Part shown: one piece after another, positions 38,461 to 49,600 of the stretch
Numbering within the stretch: the first letter of the stretch is position 1
Layout: the number at the start of each line of letters is the position of its first letter
NCBI RefSeq assembly: GCF_036898095.1
Contig: NC_090726.1
Coordinates: 31,888,361 to 31,952,360, forward strand
From: Palaemon carinicauda
Taxonomy: Eukaryota > Arthropoda > Malacostraca > Decapoda > Palaemonidae
Reading direction: 5' to 3'
Length of the DNA stretch: 64,000 nucleotides
Made by a program: the position numbers and the translations under genes
Notes under the pieces: generated by a model
What the model was told of the DNA's origin: nothing
The model's database searches: none
Seen by the model: only the letters and a program-made list of their open reading frames with translations

Positions 38461-38851
38461 GAAATCCTTCCCGGTTATTTTTGTACGGACCCACCCTTTC
38501 CTTGCCAAGCCATATGTTCTTGCAGAAGGATGACCTGGAGAGCGCGAGTGGTGGGTGTCGGTGGAGTAGTCCAACTGTATTCTCTAGGGCCTGTCACGGC
38601 CCTCCCCTTTGATGAAGGGATTATCTAAATGCAAGACAGCCTGTGAATAGTGTTTTACAAACGCCCTTGTTAAGATATACGACACCAACAAGGTGCTCGC
38701 GCGAGGGTTGTAACCTCTGCATTCCATGCTTTTAATTTTCTCTGGTATATTTGGAAGATTTATATCAGAAAAAGTACAAAGAAGGACTTTTTCGCCGGGC
38801 GTCACAGGTCTCTCCCCAGAAATAGATTTTTCCTTCGTCAAAATCCCTTTT
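38403..38851 (-). repeat. Element E right ITR module
   Basis: Starts AAAAGGGATTTTGACGAAGG and ends with its exact inverse. The interior is the reverse complement of the element's 5' leader. Alone it would look like a 449-bp MITE. Confidence 0.85.
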
Positions 38852-39226
38852 ATATTGTTACTTGATATTTCGAAAATGGGAATACAACAATAATCGTTAG
38901 CCTTTTGGAAGGAAATCACAATATTGCCCGGTTGCTTTTTGCCGGTAATATGATATCGCCAGACATATGATATGAACTTGACAGATATTAAAACTTCTTA
39001 ATGTACTTTTTACTGAAAATGGATACTGTATGTTATCAATAAAAGAAAATGTAAATTTGCTAAGATAAATCAGTTTATTTTTCATAGAAGAAATTAGATT
39101 ATTTTCAAGGAAACATTTGTTGTATTAGCGTAGTATTTACGATACACTTATGATATCATCACCCTGAAAAAAATGTTGTAAAGTCAAAGTCATAAGTCGC
39201 ATATGTTGTAAGTCGACGACTACCTG

Positions 39227-39520
39227 TGTGTGGCAATAACCCCAAAGGGTTATAGCCTACAAGTCTTGTCGATGAGAGAGGCAGCGACCTCAATCAGTCG
39301 GCAAGCATGACCATCTGTTGCAATGACGCAAAAGAGCAATTGCTCACGAGGCTTGTGGTGACTTGAGGGCATGATGGGAGGCGCGGTGACCACTTTACCA
39401 TCTGCGGGAATAACCCTGAAGGGTTATAGCTCACAAGACTCATCGATAGGAGAGGCAGAGATCGCAAGCAATTGGCAGTCTTCATTATTTGCGGCAATAC
39501 CCTCGAAGGGATAATGCTAA
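39227..39520 (-). repeat. Element K gag tandem repeats (part 2)
   Basis: Two ~172-bp dimeric units beginning AACCCCAAAGGGTTATAG (39238) and AACCCTGAAGGGTTATAG (39412). The minus-strand translation repeats SLVSxxPSGxxPQMV and RLPSCPQ. Confidence 0.75.
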
Positions 39521-39865
39521 CGAGATTAGCCCAGTGAAACGTGACCGTAGTTTCTGGATTTTCGAGAGGATCCCCGACTGGTAACCCTGAGGGAAACCAG
39601 TCAGCAACTGGTCTTGTTCCTACACATGAGCTACTGGAATAAAGGTGAGCATCTGTAGGCAGTGTTGCAGCTAAGGGCACAAGAACTCTATCGGAGCATT
39701 AACTCCAGAGTCTCGGAGGGGAAGGCCATCGGCAACACCTGGTGAAGCAGGTGTGTGCTCCCACTTTGCCTCTAACTGTAGCACTCTCATAAGCCATTTC
39801 TTAGACGGAGAGACTTGCCCCGTGGAGGGCGCTGCTGCTCTGCTAGGGGAAGCGATGGTGTCCAC
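39294..39865 (-). pseudogene. Element K gag-like frame
   Basis: Two open pieces (39671-39865 with PSKKWLMRVLQLEAKWEHT; 39294-39680 Ser/Pro/Leu-rich with internal repeats), 5' of the recombinase of element K. No zinc motif was seen. It is called gag from position. Confidence 0.4.
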
Positions 39866-40551
39866 ACTTAAGTGTAGTCTGGGGGTCAGCTGGTCATCAT
39901 TCTACTCGTTCATCCTCCTGAGGATGCTGATAGAGTAGAGACAACGTAGAGTGAATGAGATGACCGAGAAAGAAGCAAAGACCTCTTACTCCACTGTCAC
40001 CGAACTCCCACTGGGAGGATGACCACTCCCTATAAAAGTTGAAGTTAATAGCCAATCTATTAAGGGTTAACGGGTTCACTCCAGACCCAAAATAAAAAGT
40101 GACGGCTTTTCATCAGTGGGTGTGTGAGCGGGGAGGCTAGTCTACTCCCGCTATCTCCACCCCACTAATTAGTGATGGGTGGTTATAACTCGTTAAAAAT
40201 TCTTTTGGCCAGTTTTAGCTGTCGCTGAAATATATCTCCACTGTAAAGGGTGAAAAGCTTTGTAAATAGAGCTGGAACAAGTGTCAAATTTAAGAGCTAA
40301 GAGTTGAAAGGAGGAATGTTGAGGAATTTTAAATGAGATGCAGACATTCTGAATGATTTTAAATACTTTTGATTGCATTTCTATTGCTCCTGAGATTACA
40401 TAGTTCAGTTTTCACTCTTTTTAGGAGCATTATAACTAGCATATGGAAAATATCCAGGACATTTTTAGGATCTGAAATGATACTTGACGAAAATGGAATA
40501 ACAATGGAAGAAAGTTAATTTTTGTTTACCTTGAATACCACTGAAAGAATT

Positions 40552-40603
40552 TCATTCATCTGCCTTACGCTTCATGTCTGTACCATCTAATTTGTGATCA
40601 CTT
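40552..40603 (-). CDS. IR last coding exon
   Basis: Acceptor TTTTTTGCAG. It completes an Arg codon and encodes SDHKLDGTDMKRKADE and TGA (complement at 40552-40554). It is a short charged cytoplasmic tail. Confidence 0.75.
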
Positions 40604-43600
40604 CTGCAAAAAAGACAAAATTATCATAACTAAAATTTGGAAAAAATATTTTTTTTTTTTTTTTTTTAAATTTCAATTCTAAATATGATTCATACTATAA
40701 GGCAACATTCATACTTCAACGCTTACCTAGCACAGAACAAAACCTCACAGGTGAATGCCAGAAGTGCAAGTACCAAGCCAGCCAACAAGATTATGAAAGG
40801 ACCCTAAAGAAAAGAGAAGTAATAAGTCAGAAACTAACACAGCTAAATTGTATGACAACTCATAAATAAATAACATATTCATAACACTGGAAAAGAGCCA
40901 ATATCTTCCCTGAATTATGTTTTAGAGAAACTTGATACAATTTGTAGCTTAATATAATGTACATATTATTATCATTATTATTATTATTATTGTTATTATT
41001 ACTAGCTAAGCTATGACCCCAGTTGGAAAAGCAGGATACTATAAGCCCAAGGGCTCCAACAGGGAAAAGTAGCCCAGTGAGGAAAGGAAACAAGGAAATA
41101 AACTAAAAGAGAAGTAATGAACAATATAAAATATTTTAAGAACAGTAACAACATTAAAATAGATCTTTCATATATAAAATATAAACACTTAACCCTTTTA
41201 CCCCCGGGGTATTTGGAAATTTCCCACCCTTAACCCCCAGGGGGGTTATTTTTTTCCAAGCACATTTTGCAGTACAGTATATTTTATTTAAATTGCTCTA
41301 ACAACCTTAATTTTTGTCATAGAGAGGTCAGGTTGGTCTCATTCTCTTGGAAAATGCCTGAATTTTCTCAAAAAATTATCAAAAAATATGAAAAACTAAT
41401 TTTTTAAATATTTAACTTAGCCGGTGAATATATAATAGCTGCAACTCTGCGGCTCGACTGAAAACACACTAAAAAAACTCGCGAGCGATCGCTATGAAGG
41501 TTGCGGGTGTGCCCACCAGCGCCAACTGTCGGCCAGATACCACTCTTGCATGTAAACAAAACCTTCAATTCTTCTCTGTCGACGTTGACGACAAGACGTA
41601 TCAATACTCGCTGTAGAACCTGGAGTTTTCTCAACATATTTGGTGAAGTACTTCATTTTGGTTTGAGCTTTCGCAGTGCAGGTGTTTTATCTTCATCTTA
41701 AATCTTGAACTCGTTTTTGGATAGATTTAATTTTTGATGACAAAGAGAGTATGGACTTTCTTTGACTTTTAAATGGCCGACCCTTCCCTTAGACGGAAGT
41801 GTGTTTTAGGCTTTTAGCAATTATCTTATCATGTTATAAATTAATTATAGATTTTCCTCTATATATTTTATATCTCAACCGCCTTTATTAGGCCTCTTCG
41901 ATTAGCTTTCCATTTATAATAAACATCAAAATAAATTTTAATGATTTGTTTATATGCAACCTTTCCTGAGAGTAGGCGGTCCTAACTTGGAAACCGAAGT
42001 TAAACAACGTTGAGCCCCTTGCAATCGTAAATAATTTTTACAGAGCTAATGATTTAAAACTTATTAAATGAAATATTTTTAGTGAATATTTTATGATAGT
42101 TTTTTCTTTGAATAGTCTTCGTACTGTTTCAAAGATGAACTAACGTTTAGTTTATTTATACTACGCAGTTTGCGCTCTATCGTTACGATAGAGAGAGAGA
42201 GTATCACGGTTTCACTTTGCAGAAAGAGTAAATCGATTCTGACGTTTTGTTCTTTTTTTCTTTCAAAGCTTAAATGTTTTAAAGACTATTTTAAAGGAAC
42301 TTTTAATTGAAAAACCTTTCAGTTTTTTCCTTTGGTCAAATAACCTGTTTATTGAGGAAAGGTAAGTGGGCTCTTCTCTTCGGTGCAAAATCAAGAGAGA
42401 GAGAGAGAGAGAGATAGAGACGGAGAGAGAGAGAGGAGAGAGAACGTTCCGATCTTTATCTCGTCCCAAGCGAGTAACGTTGTTCTCGAGTTACTCTCGT
42501 CCCTATTCTCTGTACGGGGAGAAAGGATAAAACGTTTTTATTTTTTATTCTCGTCCCAAGGCACTTACGGTGAGAGATTGAAAACGTAGTTTTGAATGAA
42601 CTAGTGTTTAGTCTCTTCCCCAGCCACTGATTTTTTTTTTTTTATCTTAAATTATGTTTACTGTTTTTTGCTGGTATTAATGTTCTTACATTATACGACT
42701 GATTTCGCAATTATAACCTTTTGATAGAGGGTAGAATTGCGTGCTTCACGTAGAAATCAGTTTTATTCATACCTAATGTGAATTGTTAAAAAATTCGATT
42801 TCAGTGAATTAAGTGCAAAACAGAAAATCGTAGTGATAAAGTGATATTGCGCAAAGTGTTATCAGTGTTGCGACCGAGGGTTCGTCTGTTCGTGCCTGTC
42901 GTTCGCCTAGTCCGGGACCTCTTGCAAGCTCCCAAGCCCAGGGGAGAAGTAATGTCGTACGACTTATGGGTTCGAGAGGCCTTGATCAGCGAACAGACGT
43001 TCCCTCTATGGTATCAGGTGTATCTTACCAAGATCACCCCTACCATAAGGCGAGAGAGACGATTTTCTCCTCGTCATCCGAAGGATTTTCGCCATAGAAA
43101 CCGTGGAACAAGGTTTCGAGGCCCTTTAAGCGAAAGTCAGTCCTTTCAGGACAGGTCCAGCGTCCTGGTTTTAATCATTAGGATAGCTCTGACCCTATGC
43201 AGTCATCGGAAGACTGCTCGCCGCCTAAACAAAAGCGTAGCACAGACTCCGAGAGTCTTTTTGTAGGCAAGGTTTTGCAGTCACAGACGTTACCCTCGTC
43301 TCTTACCGCAACCATTCCCGTTGATCCTGAATGGGTTGTACGGCAAGACATGCAGAATAAGCTTGCCTCCCTTATGGAAGACTATTCTGCCGATAAGTCC
43401 ATTGAGCCTAGCCGTTTATCTCATCGAGATCCTGGCCTTCAGCCACCCTAACGTTCCTTTGTGCGTCCTGTTGACGTTGGCGTATCCAAGTCACGTCAGT
43501 CAGGTTGTTTAGAACCACACTCGATGCGGTCTCGTGTGGATTTTCAGCCACATTTGGACGTTAGGCCACTTGCTGATGCTCCTGTTGACGTTCAGGACAT

Positions 43601-46600
43601 TCGCCAACAATCGGAGTTGACTTGTTTTGACGCTGAGCGTCAACCTCCGCATTCTAGAGTTGTTTTGACTGCTCAGACTAGGCGGTCAAAGCAGTCTCGA
43701 GTGGACGCTGTGCGTCCTCACGCACCTGTTGTTGTTGACAGTTCACAGACTGTCAAGCAGTTACATGACGTTGCGTCCTGGTCCGCTACTAATGCACCAG
43801 TGTGTGTGCTCAGACTAAGCGGTCAAAGCAATCTCGAGTGGACGCTGTGCGTCCTCACGCACCTGTTGTTGTTGACAGTTCACAGACTGTCAAGCAGTTA
43901 CATGACGTTGCGTCCTGGTCCGCTACTAATGCACCAGTGTGTGTGGACTCTGCTTGTTAAGCATTGCCACCACGGTAGGTCTCTCCCTTGCTTGAGACTC
44001 AGCTATTGTCGGACAAGGTTCCTTCAGATGAGGAAGTTGCTGTTCCCCCTCCTACTGTTATTCCCTTGAGGACTCTGTCAGACGGAGAGGAGCCTAAAGC
44101 TGCTTAGCCCCCTATGGACTTTAAATAAATCATGCTGATTTTTAAGGATCTTTGTCCGGATCTTTTTGTAACTGCTGCTCCTCGTTCGCCTAAACGTCAG
44201 AGCTTACACTAGGCCTAGCTACTTCAAAGCCGTTGTTTTAAAAGCTAGTGCTCTCTCGCTCTTCTAAGAGAGCTTTACGTTTGCTAGGCGACTGGTTTAT
44301 CACCAGGAGGAGTTTGGGGGAGACAGCCTTTGCTTTCCCTACTTTTGAGCTGGCTTATAGAGCGAGAGTCTGATATGACACGAGAGAAGTTCTCGGCTTG
44401 GGAGTTCCTGCCTCTGCCCAGATAGACTTCTCAAACCTCATAGGCTCTCCCCAGCGCTCAATGTGTTCATTGTCAAGACAAACTTCACGATAAAGTCTAA
44501 CAGGCTGTCTTGACAGCATTTATGGAAGGCGACTGGATGGTCTCTCTCGACCTTCAGGAGGCATACTTCCACATTCCTATACACCTGGATTCCCAACCGT
44601 TTCTGAGGTTTGTTTACAGGAATGTGGGGTACCAGTTTCGAGCCCTGTGCTTTGGCCTTAGTCCTGCGCCTCTCGTGTTTACGAGGCTCATGAGGAATGT
44701 GGCAAAATCCCTCCATCTATCGGGGATCCGAGCCTCCCTGTACTTGGACGACTGGCTTTTCAGAGCATCGTCCAGTCTTCGCTGTCTGCAGGATCTACAT
44801 TGGACGCTGAGTCTGGCCAGGGAGTTGGGACTTTTGGTCAACCTAAAAGTCCCAACTGATCCCATCCCAGATTATTCTATATTTGGGGATGGAGATTCGC
44901 AGTCAAGCCCTGCTCGAAGTCCAACTAATGCTGAAAAGAAAACATTTATTCAGTCAGGAGTTGGAACAGTCTCGTAGGGACTCTCTCATCCCTGGAGCAG
45001 TTTGTCTCACTAGGGAGACTACCCCTTCTGCCTCTCCGGTTCCATCTAGCCTCTCACTGGAACTAGGACAAGACATTAAAGACGGTATCATTCCCAGTCT
45101 CCGAACCAGTAAAGGCATGCCTGAAATGATGGGACAGCAATATCAGTCTGAGAGAGGGACTATCCCTAGCAGTCAAGAACCCAAACCACGTGTTGTCCTC
45201 AGACGCGTCGGATTTGGGTTGGGGGGCGACCCTGGACGGTCGGGAATGCTCGGGTCTGTGGACCTCAAGTCAGAAGAGCTTGCACATCAACGGCAAGGAG
45301 CTATTAGCAGTCCTCTTGGCCTTGATGATATTAGAAAGCTTCTTCAAAACTTAGTGGTAGAGGCAACTCAGACAACACCACAACTTTGGCGTACATCTCC
45401 AAGCAAGGAGGCACACACTCCTTCACGCTGCTCGAGATCGCAAGGGACCTTCTCTTATGGTCAAGAATTCGAGGCATCTCCCTGTTGACGAGATTCGTCT
45501 AGGGGGACTTGAACGTCTTGGCAGACTGTCTCAGTCGGAGGGGTCAGGTGATACCCACGGAATGGACCCTCCACAAGGACGTGGGCAAGAGTCTTTGGGC
45601 TACTTGGGGTCAACCCACCATAGACTTCTTTGCCTCCTCGTTGACCAAAAGGTTACCAATCTATTGCTCTCCAGTCCTAGATACAGAAGCAATCTACATA
45701 GACGCGTTTCTACTGGATTGGTCTTTTCTGGACTTATATGCATTCCCACCATTCAAGATAGTCAACAAGGTACTGCAGAAGTTCGCCTCTCACGAAGGGA
45801 CAAGGTTGACGTTGGTTGCTACCCTCTGGCCCGCGAGAGAGTGGTGCACCGAGGTACTTCAATGGCTGGTAGACTTTCCAAGAAGTCTTCCTCTAACGGT
45901 AGATCTGTTACGTCAGCCCCACGTAAAGAATGTCCATCAAAGCCTCCCCTTTCTTCGTCCGACTTCCTTCAGACTATCGAAAGACTCTCAAGAGCTAGAG
46001 GCTTTTCGAAGGAGGCAGCCAGTGCGATTGCAAGAGCTAGGAGAGCTTCTACCATTAGAGTATACCAGTCGAAGTGGGAAGTCTTTCGAGACTGGTGCAA
46101 GTCAGCATCTGTGTCCTCGTCCAGTACCTCTGTAGCCCAAATCGCAGATTTTCTTTTACATCTGAGAAAGGTTCACTCCCTTTCAGCTCCCACGATTAAG
46201 GGCTACAGGAGCATGTTGGCTTCGGTCTTTCGACATAGAGGCTTAGATCTTTCCAACAATAAAGATCTCCAAGATCTCCTTAAGTCTTTCGAGACCTCTA
46301 AGGAACGTCGTTTGGCAACTCCTGGATGGAACTTAGACGTGGTCCTAAGGTTCCTCATGTCAGACAGGTTTGAGCCATTACATTCAGCCTCCCTGAAGGA
46401 TCTCACCCTCAAGACACTTTTCCTAGTGTGCTTGGCTTCGGCTAAAAGGGTCAGTGAACTTCATGCCTTCAGTAAGAACATCGGCTTTTCTACAGAAAAA
46501 AGCCACTTGTTCACTTCAACTTGGTTTCCTGGCCAAAAAATGAACTGCCTTCTCGTCCTTGGCCTAAATCTTTTGATATTCCTTGCTTATCAGAGATCGT

Positions 46601-49600
46601 AGGCAACGAACTGGAAAGAGTATTATGTCCTGTTAGAGCTCTTAAGTTCGATTTAGCTCGTACTAAGTCATTACGAGGGAAATCTGAGGCATTATGGTGC
46701 TCAGTTAAGAAACCTTCCTTGCTTAAGTCAAAGAATGCTTTGTCATATTTTATCAGATTTTTTTAATACGAGAAGCTCATTCTCACTTGAATGAGAAAGA
46801 CCGATGTTTGCTTAAGGTTAAGACGCACGAAGTTAGAGATATAGCAACCTCCGTGGCCTTCAAGCAAATTAAATCTCTGCAAAGTATTATGGATGCGACT
46901 TTTTGGAGAAGCAAGTCAGTGTTCGCGTCATTTTACTTAAAAGATGTCCAGACTCTTTACGAGGACTGCTACACACTGGGTCCATTCGTTGCAGCGAGTG
47001 CAGTAGTGGGTGAGGGTTCTACCACTACACTTCCCTAATTCCAATATCCTTTTAATCTGTCTCTTGAAATGTTTTTAATATTGTTTTATGGGTTGTTCGG
47101 AAGGCTAAGAAGCCTTTCGCATCCTGGTTGATTTGGCGGGTGGTCAAAGTCATTTCTTGAGAGCGCCCAGATTAGGGGTTTGATGAGGTCCTGTTGTATG
47201 GGTTGCAACCCTTGATACTTCAGCTCCTGGGAGTCTTTCAGCATCCTAAGAGGATCGCTGGGCTCCGTGAGGAAGACAGACTTACAAGGCAGAGTAATCG
47301 TCTAAGTCAACTTCCTTACCAGGTACCTATATATTTTGGTTTTGTTATATTGATAACTGTCAAAATGAAAAAACTCTTAGCTTATACGCTGTAAACTTAA
47401 TTAACTCTGGTCTCTACCCACCGCCTTGGGTGTGAATCAGCTATTATATATTCACCGGCTAAGTTAAATATTTAAAAATGATATTTTAATTATAAAATAA
47501 ATTTTTGAATATACTTACCCGGTGAATATGTTATTTTCATTAGTAAAATAAATTTTTGAATATACTTACCCGATAATCATGTAGCTGTCAACTCCGTTGC
47601 CCGACAGAATTCTATGGAAGGGATACGCCAGCGATCGCTATACAAGAGGGGGGTGTACTCACAAGCGCCACCTGTGGCCAGGTACTGCAGTACTTCTTGT
47701 TGACACCACTTCAATTTTTCCTCGGTCCACTGGTTCTATGGGGAGGAAGGGTGGGTCAATTAAATCATGATTATCGGGTAAGTATATTCAAAAATTTATT
47801 TTACTAATGAAAATAACATTTTTCAATATTAATCTTACCCGATAATCATGTAGTTGATTCACACCCAGGGAGGTGGGTGAAAACCAGTGTACATGTATAT
47901 CAAGAAGCTAAGTATCCCGTATTTCATATTATCAGTTATTCAAAATAACAATGAAATTATAAGTACCTGGTAAGGAAGTCGACTTGAGCCATTACTCTGC
48001 CTTAAATAAGTTCGTCTTCCTTACTGAGTGCAGCGTTCCTCTTAGGAGGCTGAACAACCCATACTAAAGGACCTCATCACAACCTTTAACCTCGGCGCTT
48101 CTCAAGAAAGAATTGACCACCCGCCAAATCAACAAGGATGTGGAAGGCTTCTTAGCCGACCATACAACCCCTAAAAAGTATTCAAGAGAAAGGATAAAAG
48201 GTTATGGGATTATGGGAATGTAGTGGCTGAGCCCTCGCCTACTACTGCATTCGTTGCTACGAATGGTCCCAGGGTGTAGCAGTACTCGTAAAGAGACTGG
48301 ACATCTTTGAGATAGAATGATGCGAACACTGACTTGCTTCTCCAATAGGTTGCATCCATAACACTCTGCAGAGAACGGTTCTGTTTGAAGGCCACTGAAG
48401 TAGCCACAGCTCCCACTTCATGTGTCCTTACCTTCAGCAAAGCAAGGTCTTCTTCCTTCAGATGAGAATGTGCTTCCCTAATCAGAAGCCTGAATAGTAA
48501 GAAACTGAGTTCTTAGACCTTGGAAAAGAAGGTTTCTTGATAGCACACCATAAGGCTTCTGATTGTCCTCGTAAAGGTTAAGACCTTTTTAGATAGTACC
48601 TAAGAGCTCTAACTGGGCAAAGTACTCTCTCCAGTTCATTCCCCACCAAGTTGGACAGGCTTGGGATCTCGAACGACTTAGGCCAAGGACGTGAAGGAAG
48701 CTCGTTTAGCAAAAACCGAGCTGCAAGGAACATGTAGCCGTTTCAGATGTGAAAACAATGATCCTGCTGAAGGCGTGGATCTCACTTACTCTTTTAGCTG
48801 TTGTCAAGCACACGAGGAAAAGAGTTTTTAATGTGAGGTCCTAAAAAGAGGCTGATTGGAGAGGTTCAAATCTTGATGACATAAGGAACCTTAGGACCAC
48901 GTCTAGATTCCAGCCTGGAGTGGACAACCGACGTTCCTTTGAGGTCTCAAAAGACCTAGGGAGGTCCTGTAGATCTTTGTTGGTGGAAAGATCCAAGCCT
49001 CTGTGGCGGAAAACCGCTGCCAACATACTTCTGTAACCCTTGATCGTAGGAGCTGAAAGGGATCTTACTTTCCTTAGATGTAACAGGAAGTCAGCAATCT
49101 GGGTTACAGTGGTACTGGTTGAGGAAAACTGCATTGGTCTTGTACCAGCTACGGAAGACTTCCCCTTGAGACTGATAGATTCTGAGAGATAAATATCTAC
49201 CTCATACTTGGGATCGAACGCTAGCCCCTTCTAATGAAAGGCCAGGTCGAAACCAACTATGCCACGAGAGCCCATGGATGTTCTCCTTGCTCTGGCAATC
49301 GCTCTGGCTGCCTCCTTCGAAAAGCCCCTAGCTCTTGAGAGTCTTTCGAAAGTCTGAAGGCAGTCAGACGAAGAGCGTGGAGGTTTGGGTGTACCTTCTT
49401 TACGTGAGGTTGACGTAGAAGGTTCACTCCTAGAGGAAGAGTCCTGGGAATGTCGACCAGCCATTGCAGTACCTCTATGAACCATTCTCTCGCGGGCCAG
49501 AGCGGAGCCAACCAACGTCAGCCGTGTCCCTTTGCGAGAGGAGAACTTCTGAAGTACCCTGTTGACAATCTTGAATGGCGGGAATGCATACAGGTTGAGA

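Larger units (their letters stand above)
31361..38851 (+). mobile_element. Element E: DIRS-type retrotransposon with ITRs and ICR
   Basis: The left end is TCTGGGTCGACCTGTGACGG (31361). The inverted form lies at 38373-38403, followed directly by a right terminal module 38403-38851 that is an inverted copy of the first ~310 bp of the element, flanked by its own 57-bp inverted repeat. Order inside (+): leader with degenerate ~210-bp repeats (about 32680-33270), a SINE, gag-like frames, RT, RNase H and YR. All genes are broken, so it is an old copy. It lies within the CAGGTAG MITE. Confidence 0.85.
30094..39226. mobile_element. MITE with CAGGTAG termini, split by element E
   Basis: The left terminus CAGGTAGCCGTCGACTTACG at 30094 and the right terminus (39205-39226) are inverted copies, the right reading TAAGTCGACGACTACCTG. 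The left flank is TA and the right flank TG, compatible with an eroded TA duplication. Interior parts are 30114-31360 and 38852-39205. They share a GCCAAAAGGAAATCA-type block at about 31021 and an inverted/direct relative near 38912. No transposase is seen, so it is non-autonomous. Confidence 0.7.
28409..40300 (-). mobile_element. Element K: internally deleted DIRS-type element, split by a MITE plus element E
   Basis: Minus-strand order is leader (about 40300-39950), gag-like frame (39865-39227), interruption by the MITE and element E (39226-30094), the same gag repeats continuing (30093-29850), then methyltransferase-like, recombinase N-terminal and recombinase C-terminal segments (29820-28615). 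RT and RNase H are absent: gag repeats pass directly into the segment with LLWASFPYREK...LPRELPTRPDLLKH. Continuity is shown because the gag tandem repeat resumes in register across the insertion (CACCATA then TGTGTGGCAATAAC). Confidence 0.6.

Noticed and set aside
38403..38851. Independent 449-bp TIR element
   Set aside because: Its interior is the inverted leader of the adjacent element E; it is E's right ITR.
44883..45488. 201-aa plus-strand frame in element A as a separate gene
   Set aside because: It overlaps the RT/RNase H region in another frame and lacks motifs of its own.
47528..47819. Independent 290-bp fold-back MITE
   Set aside because: The same module with the identical junction occurs at the 3' end of B and C, and equivalent modules occur at A and E, so it is the element's right ITR/ICR.
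49184..49271. Functional tRNA gene
   Set aside because: Box A/B-like motifs are present, but no proper acceptor pairing is evident, and it is inserted in a transposon with a sister copy at 33.8 kb; it is a SINE head.
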